Shown here in pieces: positions 47,894-59,041 of a stretch of DNA of 64,000 nucleotides. The stretch spans positions 42,692 through 106,691 of the forward strand of contig NZ_JASNNW010000023.1 in the NCBI RefSeq assembly GCF_030165005.1. The letters run 5' to 3'. This DNA is from Blastococcus capsensis. Its GTDB lineage: Bacteria; Actinomycetota; Actinomycetes; Mycobacteriales; Geodermatophilaceae. Both the position numbers and the translations under genes were made by a program. How positions within the stretch are numbered: the stretch's first letter is position 1; every line of letters begins with the position of its first letter. The notes below the pieces were generated by a model. It was not told the DNA's origin. It did not search any database and saw only the letters and a list, made by a program, of their open reading frames with translations.

Positions 47894-50050
47894 TCATTCG
47901 CCGCCGGGGCCCAGCGTGGTCTTCTGGATCTGCATGAGGAACTCGACGTTGTTGCGGGTCTTCTTCAGCTTGTCGAGCAGCAGCTCCAGCGCCTGCTGGG
48001 GCTCTAGTGCGGAGAGCACCCGGCGCAGCTTGATGACGATGGCCAGCTCGTCGGGCGACATGAGGATCTCCTCCTTGCGGGTGCCCGACGCGTTCACGTC
48101 GACCGCGGGGAAGACCCGCTTGTCCGCCAGGCGGCGGTCGAGCTTGATCTCGGCGTTACCGGTGCCCTTGAACTCCTCGAAGATGACCGTGTCCATCGTG
48201 GAGCCGGTCTCGACCAGCGCCGAGGCGATGATCGTCAGCGACCCGCCGTTCTCGATGTTGCGGGCCGCGCCGAGGAAACGCTTGGGCGGGTAGAGCGCCG
48301 TGGAGTCGACGCCGCCGGAGAGGATGCGCCCGCTGGCGGGCGCCGCCAGGTTGTAGGCGCGGCCCAGGCGGGTGATCGAGTCCAGCAGGACGACGACGTC
48401 GTGGCCCATCTCGACCAGGCGCTTGGCCCGCTCGATGGAGAGCTCGGCGACCGTGGTGTGGTCCGACGGCGGCCGGTCGAAGGTCGAGGCGATGACCTCG
48501 CCCTTCACCGAGCGCTGCATGTCGGTGACCTCTTCGGGCCGCTCGTCGACCAGGACGACCATCAGGTGGCACTCGGGGTTGTTGGTCGTGATGGCGTTGG
48601 CGAGCGACTGCAGCACCATCGTCTTGCCGGCCTTCGGCGGGCTGACGATCAGCGCGCGCTGCCCCTTGCCGATCGGCATGACCAGGTCGATGACCCGGGT
48701 GGTCAGCAGGTGCGCCTCGGTCTCCAGCCGCAGGCGCTCCTGCGGGTAGAGCGGGGTCAGCTTGGTGAACTCCGGCCGGTTCCGGGCCTGCTCGGGATCC
48801 AGGCCGTTGACCGTGTCGAGCCGGACCAGCGCGTTGTACTTGTCCTTCCGCTCGCCCTCCCGCGGCTGCCGGACGGCGCCGGTGATCGCGTCGCCTCGGC
48901 GCAGGCCGTAGCGGCGGACCTGCGACAGGGACACGTAGACGTCGTTCGGGCCGGTCAGGTAGCCCGAGGTGCGGACGAACGCGTAGTTCTCCAGGACGTC
49001 CAGGATGCCGGCGACGGGCAGCAGGACGTCGTCCTCGCTGACGGTCGGCTCCCCCTGGTCGAAGCGGTCCCGGCTGTTGCCGCGCTTGTTGCGGTCGCGG
49101 TACCGGCGCCCGCGACGGCCGCGGCCGCCCTCGAAGTCGTCGTCGTCCTCGTCGTTGGACGCGGGACCGCGGCCACCGTCGTTGCGGTTGTCGTTCCGGT
49201 TGTCCGGACGCCCGCCCCGGTCGTTGCGGTCCCGGTCGGGGCCACGGTTGCCCTCACGATTGCCCTCACGGTTGCCGCGCTCGCTGCGGTCGCCCCCGTC
49301 CCGGCCCGCCCGCTCGTTGCGGTCCCGCTCGTTGCGGTCGCCTCCGTCGCGGTTGCCGCCGTCCCGGCTGTCGCGCTCGCCGCGGTCGCTGTTCTCGCGG
49401 GCGCCGTCGCGACCGCCGTCCCGCTCACCGCGGTTGCGGTTGCGGTTGCGCTGGGACCGGTCACCGTCGCGCTGCTCGTCCTCGCGCACCTCGCTCTCGC
49501 GGGGCTCGGTGGTGGCCGGAGCGGCGTTCTCGGCGGGGGCGGACGGGTCGGCCGGTGCCGCCTCGGTCGCGGGAGTCCCGGTGGTGGACTCGGGCGAGCC
49601 CGCGGGCCGGCGCGCGCCACGACGGGTGCGCACCGGTGCGGAGGTGCTCTCACCGGTCAGCGGGCCACCGTTGGCACCGCCGCTGATCGGCGCCTCGAGG
49701 GGAGCCGAGGAGGCGGCGACACCGCGGGCGGTGTCGGCGCCACCGGCGGCGGTGCCCGTGCCGGCGGTGTCGGTGCCGGCGATCTCGGTGCGCGCAGCCG
49801 GGGCGGCGGCCCCGGGGTCCCCGCCCACCTGACGCGCGGAGATGGCGGCGACCAGGTCGCTCTTGCGCATCCGGCCGGTGCCGGGGATGCCGAGCTCACC
49901 GGCCAGGCGCTGGAGTTCGGGCAGGAGCATGCCCGACAGTCCGTTGCCGCGGCGGCGGGGGCGTCCCGCCGTCCCAGAAGCGGCAGCGTCCTCGGTGGAG
50001 GCGGCTGCGTCGGGCGCGCCGTTCACTGCGAGGTCGGTGGTTTCGCTCAC
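47894..50050 (-). CDS. rho: Transcription termination factor Rho with a long disordered insert
   Basis: 718 residues, against 419 in E. coli. The N-terminal helical part (about 38-75, [19 protein letters not shown]) is followed by an Ala/Thr/Pro region and then a hydrophilic stretch made almost only of Arg, Asn, Asp, Gly and Glu (about 195-330). The RNA-binding domain starts near 335 and the RecA-type motor contains [29 protein letters not shown] and the Q/R loops. Actinobacterial Rho proteins often carry such inserts, linked to RNA affinity or condensate formation. The GTG start is supported by GGAAGGA. A strong promoter lies about 195 bases upstream. Confidence 0.96.
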   Translation of the reverse strand: MSETTDLAVNGAPDAAASTEDAAASGTAGRPRRRGNGLSGMLLPELQRLAGELGIPGTGRMRKSDLVAAISARQVGGDPGAAAPAARTEIAGTDTAGTGTAAGGADTARGVAASSAPLEAPISGGANGGPLTGESTSAPVRTRRGARRPAGSPESTTGTPATEAAPADPSAPAENAAPATTEPRESEVREDEQRDGDRSQRNRNRNRGERDGGRDGARENSDRGERDSRDGGNRDGGDRNERDRNERAGRDGGDRSERGNREGNREGNRGPDRDRNDRGGRPDNRNDNRNDGGRGPASNDEDDDDFEGGRGRRGRRYRDRNKRGNSRDRFDQGEPTVSEDDVLLPVAGILDVLENYAFVRTSGYLTGPNDVYVSLSQVRRYGLRRGDAITGAVRQPREGERKDKYNALVRLDTVNGLDPEQARNRPEFTKLTPLYPQERLRLETEAHLLTTRVIDLVMPIGKGQRALIVSPPKAGKTMVLQSLANAITTNNPECHLMVVLVDERPEEVTDMQRSVKGEVIASTFDRPPSDHTTVAELSIERAKRLVEMGHDVVVLLDSITRLGRAYNLAAPASGRILSGGVDSTALYPPKRFLGAARNIENGGSLTIIASALVETGSTMDTVIFEEFKGTGNAEIKLDRRLADKRVFPAVDVNASGTRKEEILMSPDELAIVIKLRRVLSALEPQQALELLLDKLKKTRNNVEFLMQIQKTTLGPGGE
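49061..49468 (-). repeat. Low-complexity R/N/D/G-coding segment in rho
   Basis: About 136 codons of short degenerate repeats such as [20 protein letters not shown]. Copies vary at the protein and DNA level, so it is a slowly evolving low-complexity region rather than a recent expansion. Confidence 0.75.
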
Positions 50051-50301
50051 GTACAGGTCCTTCCCTGCGGTGACCTGCGCCGAGTCGGCACAGAGGATGC
50101 CCGGTCCCCGGCGGACCGGCCCGAGGAGTGGACGGGTGCGCGTCAGGTGACAGGTTGAGAGGTGCGAGGCGGATCAGCGGCGAAGAGAATCGAACGTCTG
50201 CTTCGGCCCCGCGCGAGGCACACCCGAGTGGGCGGCTACGCCGTGAGCCTAGCCGCAGCTCACGGGCGTGACAACACCGGATGATCTCGGCGTGTTCCTC
50301 G
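50051..50301. other. rho leader and thrB 3' gap
   Basis: 251 bases without a gene. On the minus strand a promoter (50246-50274) leads to a rho leader of about 190 bases. GTATCGTCTCGATAACGAG (about 50302-50320 side) can form a small hairpin after thrB and may end the thr operon. Long rho leaders are autoregulatory in other bacteria; here that is an inference. Confidence 0.5.
50246..50274 (-). promoter_or_regulatory. Sigma-A-type promoter for rho
   Basis: TTGTCA (50269-50274) and TAGGCT (50246-50251) are separated by exactly 17 bases on the minus strand. This is the best -35/-10 match noticed in the window. The transcription start is expected near 50239. Confidence 0.65.
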
Positions 50302-51255
50302 TTATCGAGACGATACCTGCCGCCGCGGACGGTCGATCCGGGCACCCGTCGGATCGATGTCCAGCGGCAGCACCCGCCAGCCGTCCGGGACGAGCGCGGC
50401 GACGTCCTCGATCTCCTCCGCCCCGGGTGCCCGGTCCGCGCTCCGCACCGTCCGCCGGGCCAGCACCAGGACGGACGGCCCCGCACCGGAGACGACGGCC
50501 GCGTGCCCGGCGCCGCGCAGGCGCTCGATCAGCGCGAGGGTGCCCGGCATCGCGGCGGCGCGCTGCCGCTGGTGCAACCGGTCCTCGGTCGCCTCCAGCA
50601 GGAGGCCGCCCGAGGTCAGGGCGTGCACGAGCAACGCCGACCGCCCCGCGTTGAAGGCCGCATCGGCGTGCGGCACGACGTCGGGAAGCAGCCCGCGGGC
50701 CACCTCGGTCGACAGGGTCGCGTCCGGGACCAGGACGACGGGCAGCACGTCCTCGTGCACGGTCAAGCTGTCCGCGCCGACGCCCTCGCCCCCCGTCCAG
50801 GACAGCGTCAGCCCACCGAGCAGGCAGGCGGCGACGTTGTCCGGGTGCCCCTCCATCGCGGTGGTCAGGCGCAGGACTGCGTTCCCGTCGATGGTGTCGA
50901 CCTCCGGGCACAGCGCCCACGCGCCCATGACCCCGGCGACCACCGCCGCGGCCGAGGACCCCATGCCCCTCCCCTGCGGGATGGCGTTCTCGGCGACGAC
51001 CCGGAGCCCGGGCGGCGTCCAGCCGAGTTCCGCGCAGGCGGCGCGGAAGGCGCGCACGACGAGGTGCGACTCGTCGGTGGGCAGCTCCCCGGCGCCCACG
51101 CCGCTGACCTCGACGGTCAGGCCGCTCGCCTGCACCGAGAAGTGCAGGACGTCGTGGTGGGCCAGGGCCAGACCGGCGCAGTCGAAGGCCGGCCCGAGGT
51201 TGGCGCTGGTGGCCGGCACCCGCACGCGGACCCGAAAGGGATCGAGCCGGCTCAC
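50302..51255 (-). CDS. thrB: Homoserine kinase
   Basis: 317 residues, GHMP kinase fold. It phosphorylates homoserine for threonine synthesis. Motifs: [19 protein letters not shown], the ATP loop [31 protein letters not shown] and [12 protein letters not shown]. The start is GTG at 51253-51255, overlapping the thrC stop as GTGA. It is the last gene of the argS-lysA-hom-thrC-thrB run. Confidence 0.95.
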   Translation of the reverse strand: MSRLDPFRVRVRVPATSANLGPAFDCAGLALAHHDVLHFSVQASGLTVEVSGVGAGELPTDESHLVVRAFRAACAELGWTPPGLRVVAENAIPQGRGMGSSAAAVVAGVMGAWALCPEVDTIDGNAVLRLTTAMEGHPDNVAACLLGGLTLSWTGGEGVGADSLTVHEDVLPVVLVPDATLSTEVARGLLPDVVPHADAAFNAGRSALLVHALTSGGLLLEATEDRLHQRQRAAAMPGTLALIERLRGAGHAAVVSGAGPSVLVLARRTVRSADRAPGAEEIEDVAALVPDGWRVLPLDIDPTGARIDRPRRQVSSR

Positions 51256-52337
51256 AGGCCGAGCTGGGACGCGGCGGCGGCGGCGTCCACGGGGATGGTG
51301 ACCGGTGCGGGAGCCCCGGTGATCGCCCACTCCGGGTCCTTGAGCCCGTTGCCGGTGACGGTGCAGACGATCCGCTGCCCGGGCTCGAGCTCACCGGCGG
51401 CGGCCACCTGCAGCAGGCCGGCGACCGAGGCCGCCGACGCCGGCTCCACGAACACGGCCTCGCTGCGGGCCAGCAGCCGGTACGCGGACAGGATGGCGCG
51501 GTCGGTGACGGCGTCGATGCGACCGCCGGACTCGTCGCGGGCGGCCAGCGCCCTGGTCCAGGACGCGGGGTTGCCGATCCGGATCGCGGTGGCGATCGTG
51601 CTCGGGTTCTCCACCACCTGCCCGCTGACGATCGGCGCCGCGCCGGCCGCCTGGAAGCCCCACATCCGGGGGGTGCGCGAGGCGGGGCCGGGGGTCACGG
51701 AGTCGACGAGGTACTCCCGGTAGCCCTGCCAGTAGGCGGTGATGTTGCCGGCGTTGCCGACCGGCAGGCAGTGGATGTCGGGCGCGTCCCCGAGCACGTC
51801 GACGATCTCGAACGACGCCGTCTTCTGCCCCTCGATGCGGTACTGGTTGACGCTGTTGACCAGGCTGACCGGGTAGTCGATGGCGAGCTTGCTGGCCAGG
51901 GCCAGGCAGTCGTCGAAGTTGCCCTCGACCTGCAGCAGCCGGGCGCCGTGCACCAGGGCCTGCGCCAGCTTGCCCATCGCGATCTTGCCCTGCGGCACCA
52001 GCACCGCACAGGTGATGCCGGCTCGCGCGGCGTAGGCGGCGGCGCTGGCGCTGGTGTTGCCGGTGGACGCGCAGATGACCGCCTGCGCCCCCTCCTCGAC
52101 GGCCTTGGTGATGGCCATCGTCATGCCGCGGTCCTTGAACGAACCGGTCGGGTTGGCACCCTCGACCTTGAGGTACACCTCGCAGCCGGTCCGCTCCGAC
52201 AGCTCGCGGGCCGGCACCAGCGGGGTCGCCCCCTCCTGGAGGGTGACCACCGGGGTCGTGTCGGTCACCGGCAGCCGGGAGCGGTAGGCCTCGATGAGGC
52301 CCGGCCAGCCCGGGGACACGATCGACGAGACCGTCAT
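51252..52337 (-). CDS. thrC: Threonine synthase
   Basis: 361 residues; PLP-dependent fold type II. It converts O-phosphohomoserine to threonine. The PLP Lys is in [15 protein letters not shown], the phosphate loop is [12 protein letters not shown] and the Asn motif is [17 protein letters not shown] at 52335-52337 overlaps the hom stop as ATGA; its own stop overlaps thrB. Confidence 0.96.
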   Translation of the reverse strand: MTVSSIVSPGWPGLIEAYRSRLPVTDTTPVVTLQEGATPLVPARELSERTGCEVYLKVEGANPTGSFKDRGMTMAITKAVEEGAQAVICASTGNTSASAAAYAARAGITCAVLVPQGKIAMGKLAQALVHGARLLQVEGNFDDCLALASKLAIDYPVSLVNSVNQYRIEGQKTASFEIVDVLGDAPDIHCLPVGNAGNITAYWQGYREYLVDSVTPGPASRTPRMWGFQAAGAAPIVSGQVVENPSTIATAIRIGNPASWTRALAARDESGGRIDAVTDRAILSAYRLLARSEAVFVEPASAASVAGLLQVAAAGELEPGQRIVCTVTGNGLKDPEWAITGAPAPVTIPVDAAAAASQLGL

Positions 52338-53638
52338 GACAATCCCTCCACGCGCAGCACGCTGGTGACCCCCCGGACCGCGGGCATCTCCCGCAGTGCG
52401 GCAATGGTGGCCGACAGCGCCGCGTCCGGGGCGCTGTGGGTCACGATGACCAGCGTGGCGGCGTCGCCGCGGCCGGTCTGACGAACGGTGGAGATGCTCA
52501 CCTCGTGCCGCGCGAACTCCTGCGCGACGGCGGCGAGCACACCCGGTTTGTCGGCCACGTCGAGGCTCACGTGGTACCGCGTCGGCGTCTCGGCCATGGA
52601 GCGGACGGCGAGGTTGGCGTACCCGGTCACCCCCGGCCCGGGGGCACCGGTCACCCGGCTGCGGGCGACGGCGACCAGATCACCCAGCACGGCGCTGGCG
52701 GTGGGCTCTCCCCCGGCGCCCTGGCCGTAGAACATCAGCTGCCCGGCGGCCTCGGCCTCGACGAAGACGGCGTTGAACGCGCCGCCCACCGAGGCCAGCG
52801 GGTGCGAGGTCGGGATCATCGCCGGGTGCACCCGCACGGCGACGGAGTCACCGGGGTGGGTGGGGGAACCGTTGCCCACCCGCTCGCAGATGGCCAGCAA
52901 CTTCACCGTGCAGCCGATCTCGGCCGCCCGGGCGACGTCGGTGGCGGTGACCGTGGAGATGCCCTCCCGGTACACGTCGACGGCGGACACCGGGGTGTGG
53001 AACGCCAGCGACGCGAGGATCGCCGCCTTCGCGGCCGCGTCGAACCCGTCGACGTCGGCGGTCGGGTCGGCCTCGGCGTACCCCAGCTCCGTCGCCTCGG
53101 CCAGCGCCTCGCCGAAACCGGCGCCGGTCTCGGCCATCCGCGACAGGATGTAGTTCGTCGTCCCGTTGACGATGCCCACGACGCGGGACAGCTGATCCCC
53201 CACCAGCGACTCGCGCAGCGGCCGCAGGATCGGGATGGCACCGGCCACGGCGGCCTCGTAGTAGAGGTCCACCCCTGCCTTGGCGGCCGCGGCGTGCAGC
53301 GCGACGCCGTCCTCGGCGAGCAGCGCCTTGTTCGCGCTGACCACCGACTTGCCGGCCTCGAACGCCGCCAGCATCAGCGAGCGCGCCGGCTCGATGCCGC
53401 CGATCACCTCGACGACGAGGTCGACGTCGTCGCGGGTGACCAGGCCGTGGGCGTCGGTGGTGAGCAGGTGTGCCGGCACGTCGGGGTGGTGCGCCGGGCG
53501 GCGCACGGCGACGCCGGCCACCTCGACCGGGCGGCCGATGCGGGCACCGAGATCGCCGGCCTGGTCCTGCAGCACGCGCAGCACCGCGCTGCCGACGGTG
53601 CCGCAGCCGAGGAGGGCCACCTTGAGGGGTCCGGTCAC
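52334..53638 (-). CDS. hom: Homoserine dehydrogenase
   Basis: 434 residues. NAD(P)-binding loop [16 protein letters not shown], then the catalytic domain with [44 protein letters not shown] and [23 protein letters not shown]-terminal ACT domain (about 355-434, [20 protein letters not shown]) predicts feedback control by threonine. GTG start at 53636-53638 overlaps the lysA stop as GTGA. Confidence 0.96.
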   Translation of the reverse strand: MTGPLKVALLGCGTVGSAVLRVLQDQAGDLGARIGRPVEVAGVAVRRPAHHPDVPAHLLTTDAHGLVTRDDVDLVVEVIGGIEPARSLMLAAFEAGKSVVSANKALLAEDGVALHAAAAKAGVDLYYEAAVAGAIPILRPLRESLVGDQLSRVVGIVNGTTNYILSRMAETGAGFGEALAEATELGYAEADPTADVDGFDAAAKAAILASLAFHTPVSAVDVYREGISTVTATDVARAAEIGCTVKLLAICERVGNGSPTHPGDSVAVRVHPAMIPTSHPLASVGGAFNAVFVEAEAAGQLMFYGQGAGGEPTASAVLGDLVAVARSRVTGAPGPGVTGYANLAVRSMAETPTRYHVSLDVADKPGVLAAVAQEFARHEVSISTVRQTGRGDAATLVIVTHSAPDAALSATIAALREMPAVRGVTSVLRVEGLS

Positions 53639-55134
53639 GAGGTCGCTCCCGCGGGGTGCTCGGGCGCCGGCTGGTCGATCGCCGGCGAGGGGGCGGGGCG
53701 GTCGGCGAGGACCGCGTCGAGGGCGAACACGTCGGACAGTGTCTGACGTCGCACGATCTCCGTGGCGTGGCCGTCCCGGACGGCGACCACCGGAGGCTTG
53801 AGCAGGTAGTTGTAGTTGCTCGCCATCGACCAGCAGTACGCGCCGGTGGCGGCGACGGCGAGCAGGTCGCCGGGCTGCACGTCGGCGGGCAGCCACAGGT
53901 CCCGGACCAGGATGTCGCCGCTCTCGCAGTGCTTGCCCACCACCCGGCACAGCGCCGGCGGGGCGTCGGAGACGCGGTTGGCCAGCACGCAGGTGTAGGA
54001 CGCGTCGTAGAGCGCGGTGCGGATGTTGTCGCTCATCCCGCCGTCGACGGAGACGTAGTTGCGCACCAGCGGGGTGCCCGGTGCCCCGGAGGCCCCCAGC
54101 CGGACCGGCTTGATGGTGCCGATCTCGTAGAGCGTCACCGTCCCGGGGCCGGCGATCGCCCGCCCGGGCTCCACCGCGAGGCGCGGCACCGGGAGCTCCA
54201 GTTCGGCGCACTCCGCGGCCACGACGGCGCGCAGCCGGGCGGCGACGTCGGCCGGGCTGATGGGATCGTCCTCGGGCAGGTAGGCGATGCCGAAACCGCC
54301 ACCGAGGTTCAGCTCGCCGAGCACCAGGCCGGTGGCGTCCCGCACGGCACCCATCAGGCCGACGACGCGGTGCGCGGCGGCCTCGAACCCGGCGGTGTCG
54401 AAGATCTGCGAGCCGATGTGGCTGTGCAGGCCGGCGAGGTGCAGCGCCGGCTCGGCGGCCACCCGGCGGGCGGCTTCCAGCGCGTCGCCGGTGGCGAGGG
54501 AGAAGCCGAACTTCTGGTCCTCGTGGGCGGTGGCGATGAACTCGTGGGTGTGCGCCTCGATGCCGACGGTGGAGCGGATGAGCACCGGCACCGGGCTGCT
54601 CCCCTCGGCCACCCGGGCCGCGGCCAGCGGGACCAGCCGGTCGATCTCGTCGAAGGAGTCGAGGACGATGTGCCCGATCCCCGAGTCGACGGCCAGCTGC
54701 AGCTCCACCAGCGACTTGTTGTTGCCGTGCAGCGCGATCCGCTCGGCCGGGAAACCGGCGGCCAGCGCCAGCGCCAGCTCGTTGCCGCTGCACGCGTCCA
54801 GGTGCAGACCGTCGTCGGCGACCCAGCGGGCCACCTGGCCGCAGAGGAAGGCCTTCGACGCGTAGTGCACGTCGGCGCCGGCGAACGCGGTCGCGAAGTC
54901 GGCCGCGCGGCTCCGGAAGTCGGCCTCGTCCAGCACGAACAGCGGGGTGCCGTGCGCGCGGGCGAGGTCGGTGACCGCCCGGCCACCCAGGTGGAGCTCG
55001 CCGTCGATCCGCTCCGCCGACCGCGGCCAGACCTGGGGGTCGAGCACGCCCAGCTCGGCCGGCGGCGCGCCGGCGGCCGACGGCGGGCTGATGTTCCCGT
55101 GGAGCGGCCCCGCCGGGTGTGCCCGCGCGCTCAC
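53635..55134 (-). CDS. lysA: Diaminopimelate decarboxylase
   Basis: 499 residues; last step of lysine synthesis. PLP Lys in [11 protein letters not shown], glycine loop [26 protein letters not shown], and the C-terminal CESGDILV and [12 protein letters not shown]. The N-terminus is about 30 residues longer than usual. GTG at 55132-55134 is preferred over upstream frame extension because it overlaps the argS stop as GTGA, as at the other joints of this operon. Confidence 0.95.
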   Translation of the reverse strand: MSARAHPAGPLHGNISPPSAAGAPPAELGVLDPQVWPRSAERIDGELHLGGRAVTDLARAHGTPLFVLDEADFRSRAADFATAFAGADVHYASKAFLCGQVARWVADDGLHLDACSGNELALALAAGFPAERIALHGNNKSLVELQLAVDSGIGHIVLDSFDEIDRLVPLAAARVAEGSSPVPVLIRSTVGIEAHTHEFIATAHEDQKFGFSLATGDALEAARRVAAEPALHLAGLHSHIGSQIFDTAGFEAAAHRVVGLMGAVRDATGLVLGELNLGGGFGIAYLPEDDPISPADVAARLRAVVAAECAELELPVPRLAVEPGRAIAGPGTVTLYEIGTIKPVRLGASGAPGTPLVRNYVSVDGGMSDNIRTALYDASYTCVLANRVSDAPPALCRVVGKHCESGDILVRDLWLPADVQPGDLLAVAATGAYCWSMASNYNYLLKPPVVAVRDGHATEIVRRQTLSDVFALDAVLADRPAPSPAIDQPAPEHPAGATS

Positions 55135-56792
55135 ATCCGCTCCGGTGCGGAGACGCCGAGCACCGCGAGACCGTTGCGCAGTACCACCGCGGTGGCCGCA
55201 CACAGCCTCAACCGGGCGGTGGTGAGCGGGCCGGCCTCCTCGTCGCCGCGCGGCAGCACGCGGCAGACGTCGTAGAAGCGGTGGTAGGTGCCGGCCAGCT
55301 CCTCGAGGTACCGGGCCACCCGGTGCGGCGCCCGCAGTTCGGCGGCGGTGGTGAGAACGCGTGGGAACTCGCCGATCGCCCGCAGCAGGTCGTTCTCGCG
55401 CTCGTGGGTCAGCTGCCCGGCGTCGACGTCGCCGGGCTCGCCGAGGGCCAGGCCGAGGTCGCCGGCGTTGCGCAGCACCGAGGAGATGCGGGCGTGGGCG
55501 TACTGGACGTAGAAGACCGGGTTGTCGTTGGTCTTCCGGGTCCAGAGATCGATGTCGATGTCGATCTGCTGGTCGACCGACGCCCGCGCCAGCGCGTACC
55601 GGGCGGCGTCGCCGCCGATCGCGTCGACCAGGTCCTCGAGGTTGACCACCGTGCCCGCCCGCTTGCTCATCCGGACCGGCTCCCCGTCGCGCAGCAGGTT
55701 CACCAACTGGCCGAGGAGGATCTCCAGGTGCGTCGCGGGGTCGTCACCGGCCGCGGCGACCAGCGCCTTGTAGCGCCCGACGTACCCCGAGTGGTCGGCG
55801 CCGAGCATGATCACGACCTTGTCGAAGCCGCGCCCGCGCTTGTCCAGGTAGTAGGCGCAGTCGGCCGCGAAGTAGGTCGGCTCGCCGTCGGCCTTGACCA
55901 GGACCCGGTCCTTGTCGTCGCCGAAGGTGGTCGTCCGCAGCCACGTTGCGCCCTCGAACTCGTAGACGTGCCCGTGCTCGCGCAGCCGCGCCACGGCCTT
56001 CTCGAGGGCACCGGCCTGGTGCAGCGAGGTCTCGGAGAACCAGACGTCGAAGTGGACCCCGAAGCCCTCCATGGTGGTGCGGATCTCGCTGACCATGAGC
56101 TGCACGCCGCGGGCGCGGAACACCGGCAACTGCTCGCCCTCGAGCCGGTCGAGCAGCCCGGGCTCGGCCGCGACGACCTGCGCGGCGATGTCGCCGATGT
56201 AGCTGCCGGCGTAGCCGTCCTCGGGCACCTCCCGGCCGTTGGCCGCGGCCTGCAGGCTCCGGGCGAACCGGTCGATCTGGGCCCCGGCGTCGTTCAGGTA
56301 GTACTCCCGGGTGACGTCGGCGCCGCTGGTCTGGAGCAGCCGGGCGATGGCGTCCCCGACGGCCGCCCACCGGGTGCCACCGATGTGCACGGGGCCGGTC
56401 GGGTTGGCCGAGACGAACTCCAGGTTCAGCCTCTGACCTGCCAGCGTCGCGGTGCTGCCGTAGGCCCCGCCCGCGGTGACCGCGTCGACGGCGATCCTCC
56501 CCAGCGCGCCCTGCGCGAGGGTGATGTTGAGGAAGCCCGGCCCGGCGATGTCCACCCGGGCGATGCCCGCGTGCCCGCGCAGCTCGGCCGCCAGCAGGTC
56601 GGCCACCTCGCGCGGCGGCCGCCCGGCCGGCTTGGCCAGCCGCATGGCCAGGTTGGTGGCGTAGTCGCCGTGCTCGGGATTCTTCGGACGCTCCACCACG
56701 ACGTCGGCGGGCACCTCCACGGGCAGCGCACCTCGCTCGACCACCGCGGCCACGGCGGTACGAACGGCGTCCTGCAGCTGCTCCGGTGTCAC
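55131..56792 (-). CDS. argS: Arginyl-tRNA synthetase
   Basis: 553 residues, class I synthetase. The N-terminal additional domain recognises the tRNA elbow. The HIGH-type motif is [13 protein letters not shown] and the KMSKS-type motif is [11 protein letters not shown]. The C-terminal anticodon-binding domain ends [20 protein letters not shown]. The GTG at 56790-56792 is preferred because it gives the usual N-terminus ([13 protein letters not shown]) and has TACGCT exactly six bases upstream with no SD, suggesting a leaderless mRNA. It heads the amino acid operon. Confidence 0.95.
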   Translation of the reverse strand: MTPEQLQDAVRTAVAAVVERGALPVEVPADVVVERPKNPEHGDYATNLAMRLAKPAGRPPREVADLLAAELRGHAGIARVDIAGPGFLNITLAQGALGRIAVDAVTAGGAYGSTATLAGQRLNLEFVSANPTGPVHIGGTRWAAVGDAIARLLQTSGADVTREYYLNDAGAQIDRFARSLQAAANGREVPEDGYAGSYIGDIAAQVVAAEPGLLDRLEGEQLPVFRARGVQLMVSEIRTTMEGFGVHFDVWFSETSLHQAGALEKAVARLREHGHVYEFEGATWLRTTTFGDDKDRVLVKADGEPTYFAADCAYYLDKRGRGFDKVVIMLGADHSGYVGRYKALVAAAGDDPATHLEILLGQLVNLLRDGEPVRMSKRAGTVVNLEDLVDAIGGDAARYALARASVDQQIDIDIDLWTRKTNDNPVFYVQYAHARISSVLRNAGDLGLALGEPGDVDAGQLTHERENDLLRAIGEFPRVLTTAAELRAPHRVARYLEELAGTYHRFYDVCRVLPRGDEEAGPLTTARLRLCAATAVVLRNGLAVLGVSAPERM

Positions 56793-56798
56793 CCGGCG

Positions 56799-56804
56799 AG
56801 CGTA
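56799..56804 (-). promoter_or_regulatory. Candidate leaderless -10 element for argS
   Basis: TACGCT on the minus strand is six bases before GTG 56792. The identical hexamer and spacing occur before pduO. No clear -35. Confidence 0.4.
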
Positions 56805-56945
56805 CTGACCGGCTCCGGCGCGCCCGGCGGGCCGCCCGGCTCCCAGCTGACGTACAGGTCCGCGACCTAGACTCGCCGCCGGTACGAGGGGCTGTCCGGG
56901 GCCCCGCGGCACCGGCGCGGACGCGCCCCGTCACGAGGAGAGGCC

Positions 56946-57701
56946 TTGGCCAAGGACAGCACGCCCGACAAGAGCCGAGCCACCGGCAGTGGGGCCTCCC
57001 GCTCCGGCGGGCGCGGCACGGGCGGCCGGACCAGGCCCCCGACGCAGGTCGTGGCCCAGCAGCGCCCGTGGGGGCTCATCGCCGGAGCCTTGGCCGTCGT
57101 GGTGTTCGCCGCGGCCGTGATCACCTACGCCGTGGTGCAGGTGCGCGAGGCCGACGCCCTGAGCGTCGACTCGATCGACGAGATCGCCGGGGCCGTGGCC
57201 TACGAGTACGAGGGCGGGGAGCACGTCCAGACCCCGGTCGACTACGAGCAGTTCCCGCCGGTGGGCGGCCAGCACGACCCGGTCTGGGCCGACTGCACCG
57301 GCACCGTCTACGACGTCGACATCCGGCACGAGAACGCGGTGCACAGCTTGGAGCACGGCGCCGTGTGGATCACCTACAACCCCGACGAGGTCTCCGACGC
57401 CGACGTCGAGACGCTGGCCGGCCTGGTGGACGGCGTCTCGGGCCGGATGCTCTCGCCCTCCGAGGGGCAGGAGTCCCCGATCAGCGTCCAGTCCTGGGGC
57501 GAGCAGCTCCAGGTGGACAGCGCCGAGGACGAGCGGATCAAGCAGTTCGCCGACCTGATGACCTACAAGTCCGACGACTTCCCGGAGCCCGGCGCCACGT
57601 GCGAGCAGCCCACCTTCCTCGCCGACCCGCCCCTGGAGAACGACGACCCGGCCGCCGCGGCGGAGGACCCGGCCGACGCCGGCACCACCACCGCCCCCTG
57701 A
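56946..57701 (+). CDS. DUF3105 membrane-anchored exported protein
   Basis: 251 residues. A basic/Gly/Ser-rich cytoplasmic N-terminus (about 1-40), one membrane helix (WGLIAGALAVVVFAAAVITYA) and an outer DUF3105 domain. The domain has VDYEQFPPVGGQHDPVWADC, then AVHSLEHGAVWITYNPD, with conserved His residues and two Cys that could form a disulfide or bind metal. TTG start at 56946, with GGAGAGG five bases upstream. It is followed 31 bases later by the DUF305 gene; this pair is often found together and is suspected of metal-related work, which is not proven. Confidence 0.88.
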   Translation: MAKDSTPDKSRATGSGASRSGGRGTGGRTRPPTQVVAQQRPWGLIAGALAVVVFAAAVITYAVVQVREADALSVDSIDEIAGAVAYEYEGGEHVQTPVDYEQFPPVGGQHDPVWADCTGTVYDVDIRHENAVHSLEHGAVWITYNPDEVSDADVETLAGLVDGVSGRMLSPSEGQESPISVQSWGEQLQVDSAEDERIKQFADLMTYKSDDFPEPGATCEQPTFLADPPLENDDPAAAAEDPADAGTTTAP

Positions 57702-57732
57702 CCCGTACCGACAGCGCCGCGGAGGTGACCAC

Positions 57733-58407
57733 GTGACCGCACCCAGCAGCACCCCGCGCAGTCCCCTGCGCACCGTCCTGCTCGCCGTCATCGGCGTCGG
57801 GCTGGTCCTCCTGGGCGGCGGGCTGGCCGTCGCCCTGGGCATCGGCCGGGACGACCGTCCCGCGGCCGACTCGGTGGATGCCGGTTTCGCACGCGACATG
57901 TCCCTGCACCACCTGCAGGGGGTGGAGATGGCCAACCTGGTCGCCGAGCGCAGCGAGGACCCCGAGGTCGAGTCGCTGGCCTTCGACATCTCCGCCACCC
58001 AGACCAACCAGACCGGGCGGATGCAGGGCTGGCTGACGCTCTGGGACGTCCCGCTCTCCGGCGGCGACACGATGGCCTGGATGCCCGCCGGCGAGGGCGG
58101 CCACGGCGGGCACGACATGGCGGACATGGAGATGGGCGCCGGCGCCCTGATGCCGGGCATGGCCACCGAGGAGGAGCTGGCGGAGCTGCGCACCCTGTCG
58201 GGCACCGCGTTCGACGCGGAGTTCCTGCAGCTGATGATCCGCCACCACCAGGGCGGCTTCGACATGGCCGACTACGCCGCCCAGCACGCCGAGGAGGAGG
58301 CCGTGCGCGACCTCGCCCGGTCGATCGTGCAGTCGCAGGGCACCGAGACCGCGACGATGACCGACATGCTCGCCGCTCGGGGTGGTACCCCTCTCCCGGC
58401 GCCGTGA
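57733..58407 (+). CDS. DUF305 His/Met-rich exported protein, probable copper handling
   Basis: 224 residues. One N-terminal signal anchor (LLAVIGVGLVLLGGGLAVAL) precedes a ferritin-like DUF305 domain with two related helices, FARDMSLHHLQGVEMA and FLQLMIRHHQGGFDMA. Between them lies a His/Met-rich loop (GHGGHDMADMEMGAGALMPGM). Double His plus Met patterns of this kind suit Cu(I) or Cu(II) binding. GTG start with GGAGG upstream. Probably co-transcribed with the DUF3105 gene. Confidence 0.88.
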   Translation: MTAPSSTPRSPLRTVLLAVIGVGLVLLGGGLAVALGIGRDDRPAADSVDAGFARDMSLHHLQGVEMANLVAERSEDPEVESLAFDISATQTNQTGRMQGWLTLWDVPLSGGDTMAWMPAGEGGHGGHDMADMEMGAGALMPGMATEEELAELRTLSGTAFDAEFLQLMIRHHQGGFDMADYAAQHAEEEAVRDLARSIVQSQGTETATMTDMLAARGGTPLPAP

Positions 58408-58477
58408 CCGGCGGGCCGGGAGCCGCTGCCCGGACCGCCTCGGGGGGCTGGTAACTTCTCCTCTGCCCCACCACCGA

Positions 58478-58552
58478 GCCCCCGTAGCTCAGGGGATAGA
58501 GCACCGCCCTCCGGAGGCGGGTGCGCAGGTTCGAATCCTGCCGGGGGCACCA
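58478..58552 (+). tRNA. tRNA-Arg (anticodon CCG)
   Basis: A seven-base acceptor stem GCCCCCG/CGGGGGC, D arm AGCTCAGGGGATAGAGC, anticodon stem CCGCC/GGCGG around CTCCGGA, T arm with GGTTCGAATCC, discriminator A and an encoded CCA end. It reads CGG codons, which are frequent here. The DNA beyond it is made of mobile-element pieces, so its 3' side may be an insertion hot spot. Confidence 0.97.
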
Positions 58553-58557
58553 TGTGA

Positions 58558-58803
58558 TGTCTCAGGACATTCCGGACGCCCGGACCCACGAATCTTGGGT
58601 TTGGGCGTCCGTCATTTACGTGCTGGGCCGGGTGGTTTGCCGGTGGGCTGGTAATCGCGGCTGGGGTCGATGGTGTGTACTCGACGGTGAAGCGGTCGAG
58701 CAGTGCCTTCAGTCCGGCGATGGTGGTGCGGGCGGGTTGGGCGCGCAGCCACTTCTCGAGCGTCTGCTGGAAGCGTTCGACCGTCCCGGGATCTGTGCCG
58801 GGC
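58558..58803 (-). pseudogene. IS481-family transposase remnant with one IS end
   Basis: On the minus strand GTVERFQQTLEKWLRAQPAR and TTIAGLKALLDRFTVEYT match the end of the DDE domain of IS481-like transposases. TGTCTCAGGACATTCCGGAC at 58558 looks like the terminal repeat of the element. The N-terminal two thirds, including the first Asp residues, are missing; the break is at the junction with the next remnant. Confidence 0.7.
58575..58609 (+). terminator. Hairpin after tRNA-Arg
   Basis: GACGCCC (58575-58581) pairs with GGGCGTC (58603-58609), with GACCCA/TGGGTT inside. It may terminate the tRNA transcript or be part of the end of the adjoining element; no T-run. Confidence 0.45.
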
Positions 58804-59041
58804 TCATGCGGGCTGCTCCTGCGGGATGAGGGCAGCGTAGTGAGGGTGCCTGACCTCGGATGGGATGATCATGCCTAGTGCCCCGCGCAGGCGGCGGTTG
58901 TTGCACCAGTCTGCCCAGCCGGCGGTGGCGTACTCGACGTCGGCGATCGTCTTGTACTGGCCGGCGTGGAAGACGCGAGTGCGGATGCACTCGGTCTTGT
59001 AGAGCCCGATCATGCTCTCCATCAGCGCGTTGTCGTTCAGC
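58804..59041 (-). pseudogene. IS3-family transposase (OrfB) C-terminal remnant
   Basis: About 79 codons read LNDNALMESMIGLYKTECIR, then FHAGQYKTIADVEYATAGWAD and NNRRLRGALGMIIPSEVRHP before the stop. This is the end of an IS3-type integrase domain, with the last catalytic Glu in ALMES. The upstream part is lost at about 59041, where the sequence changes to low-GC DNA. No terminal repeat is seen. Confidence 0.8.

Noticed and set aside
49061..49468. CRISPR-like repeats in the rho region
   Set aside because: The units are short, degenerate and in frame; they encode the R/N/D/G insert and have no spacer structure.
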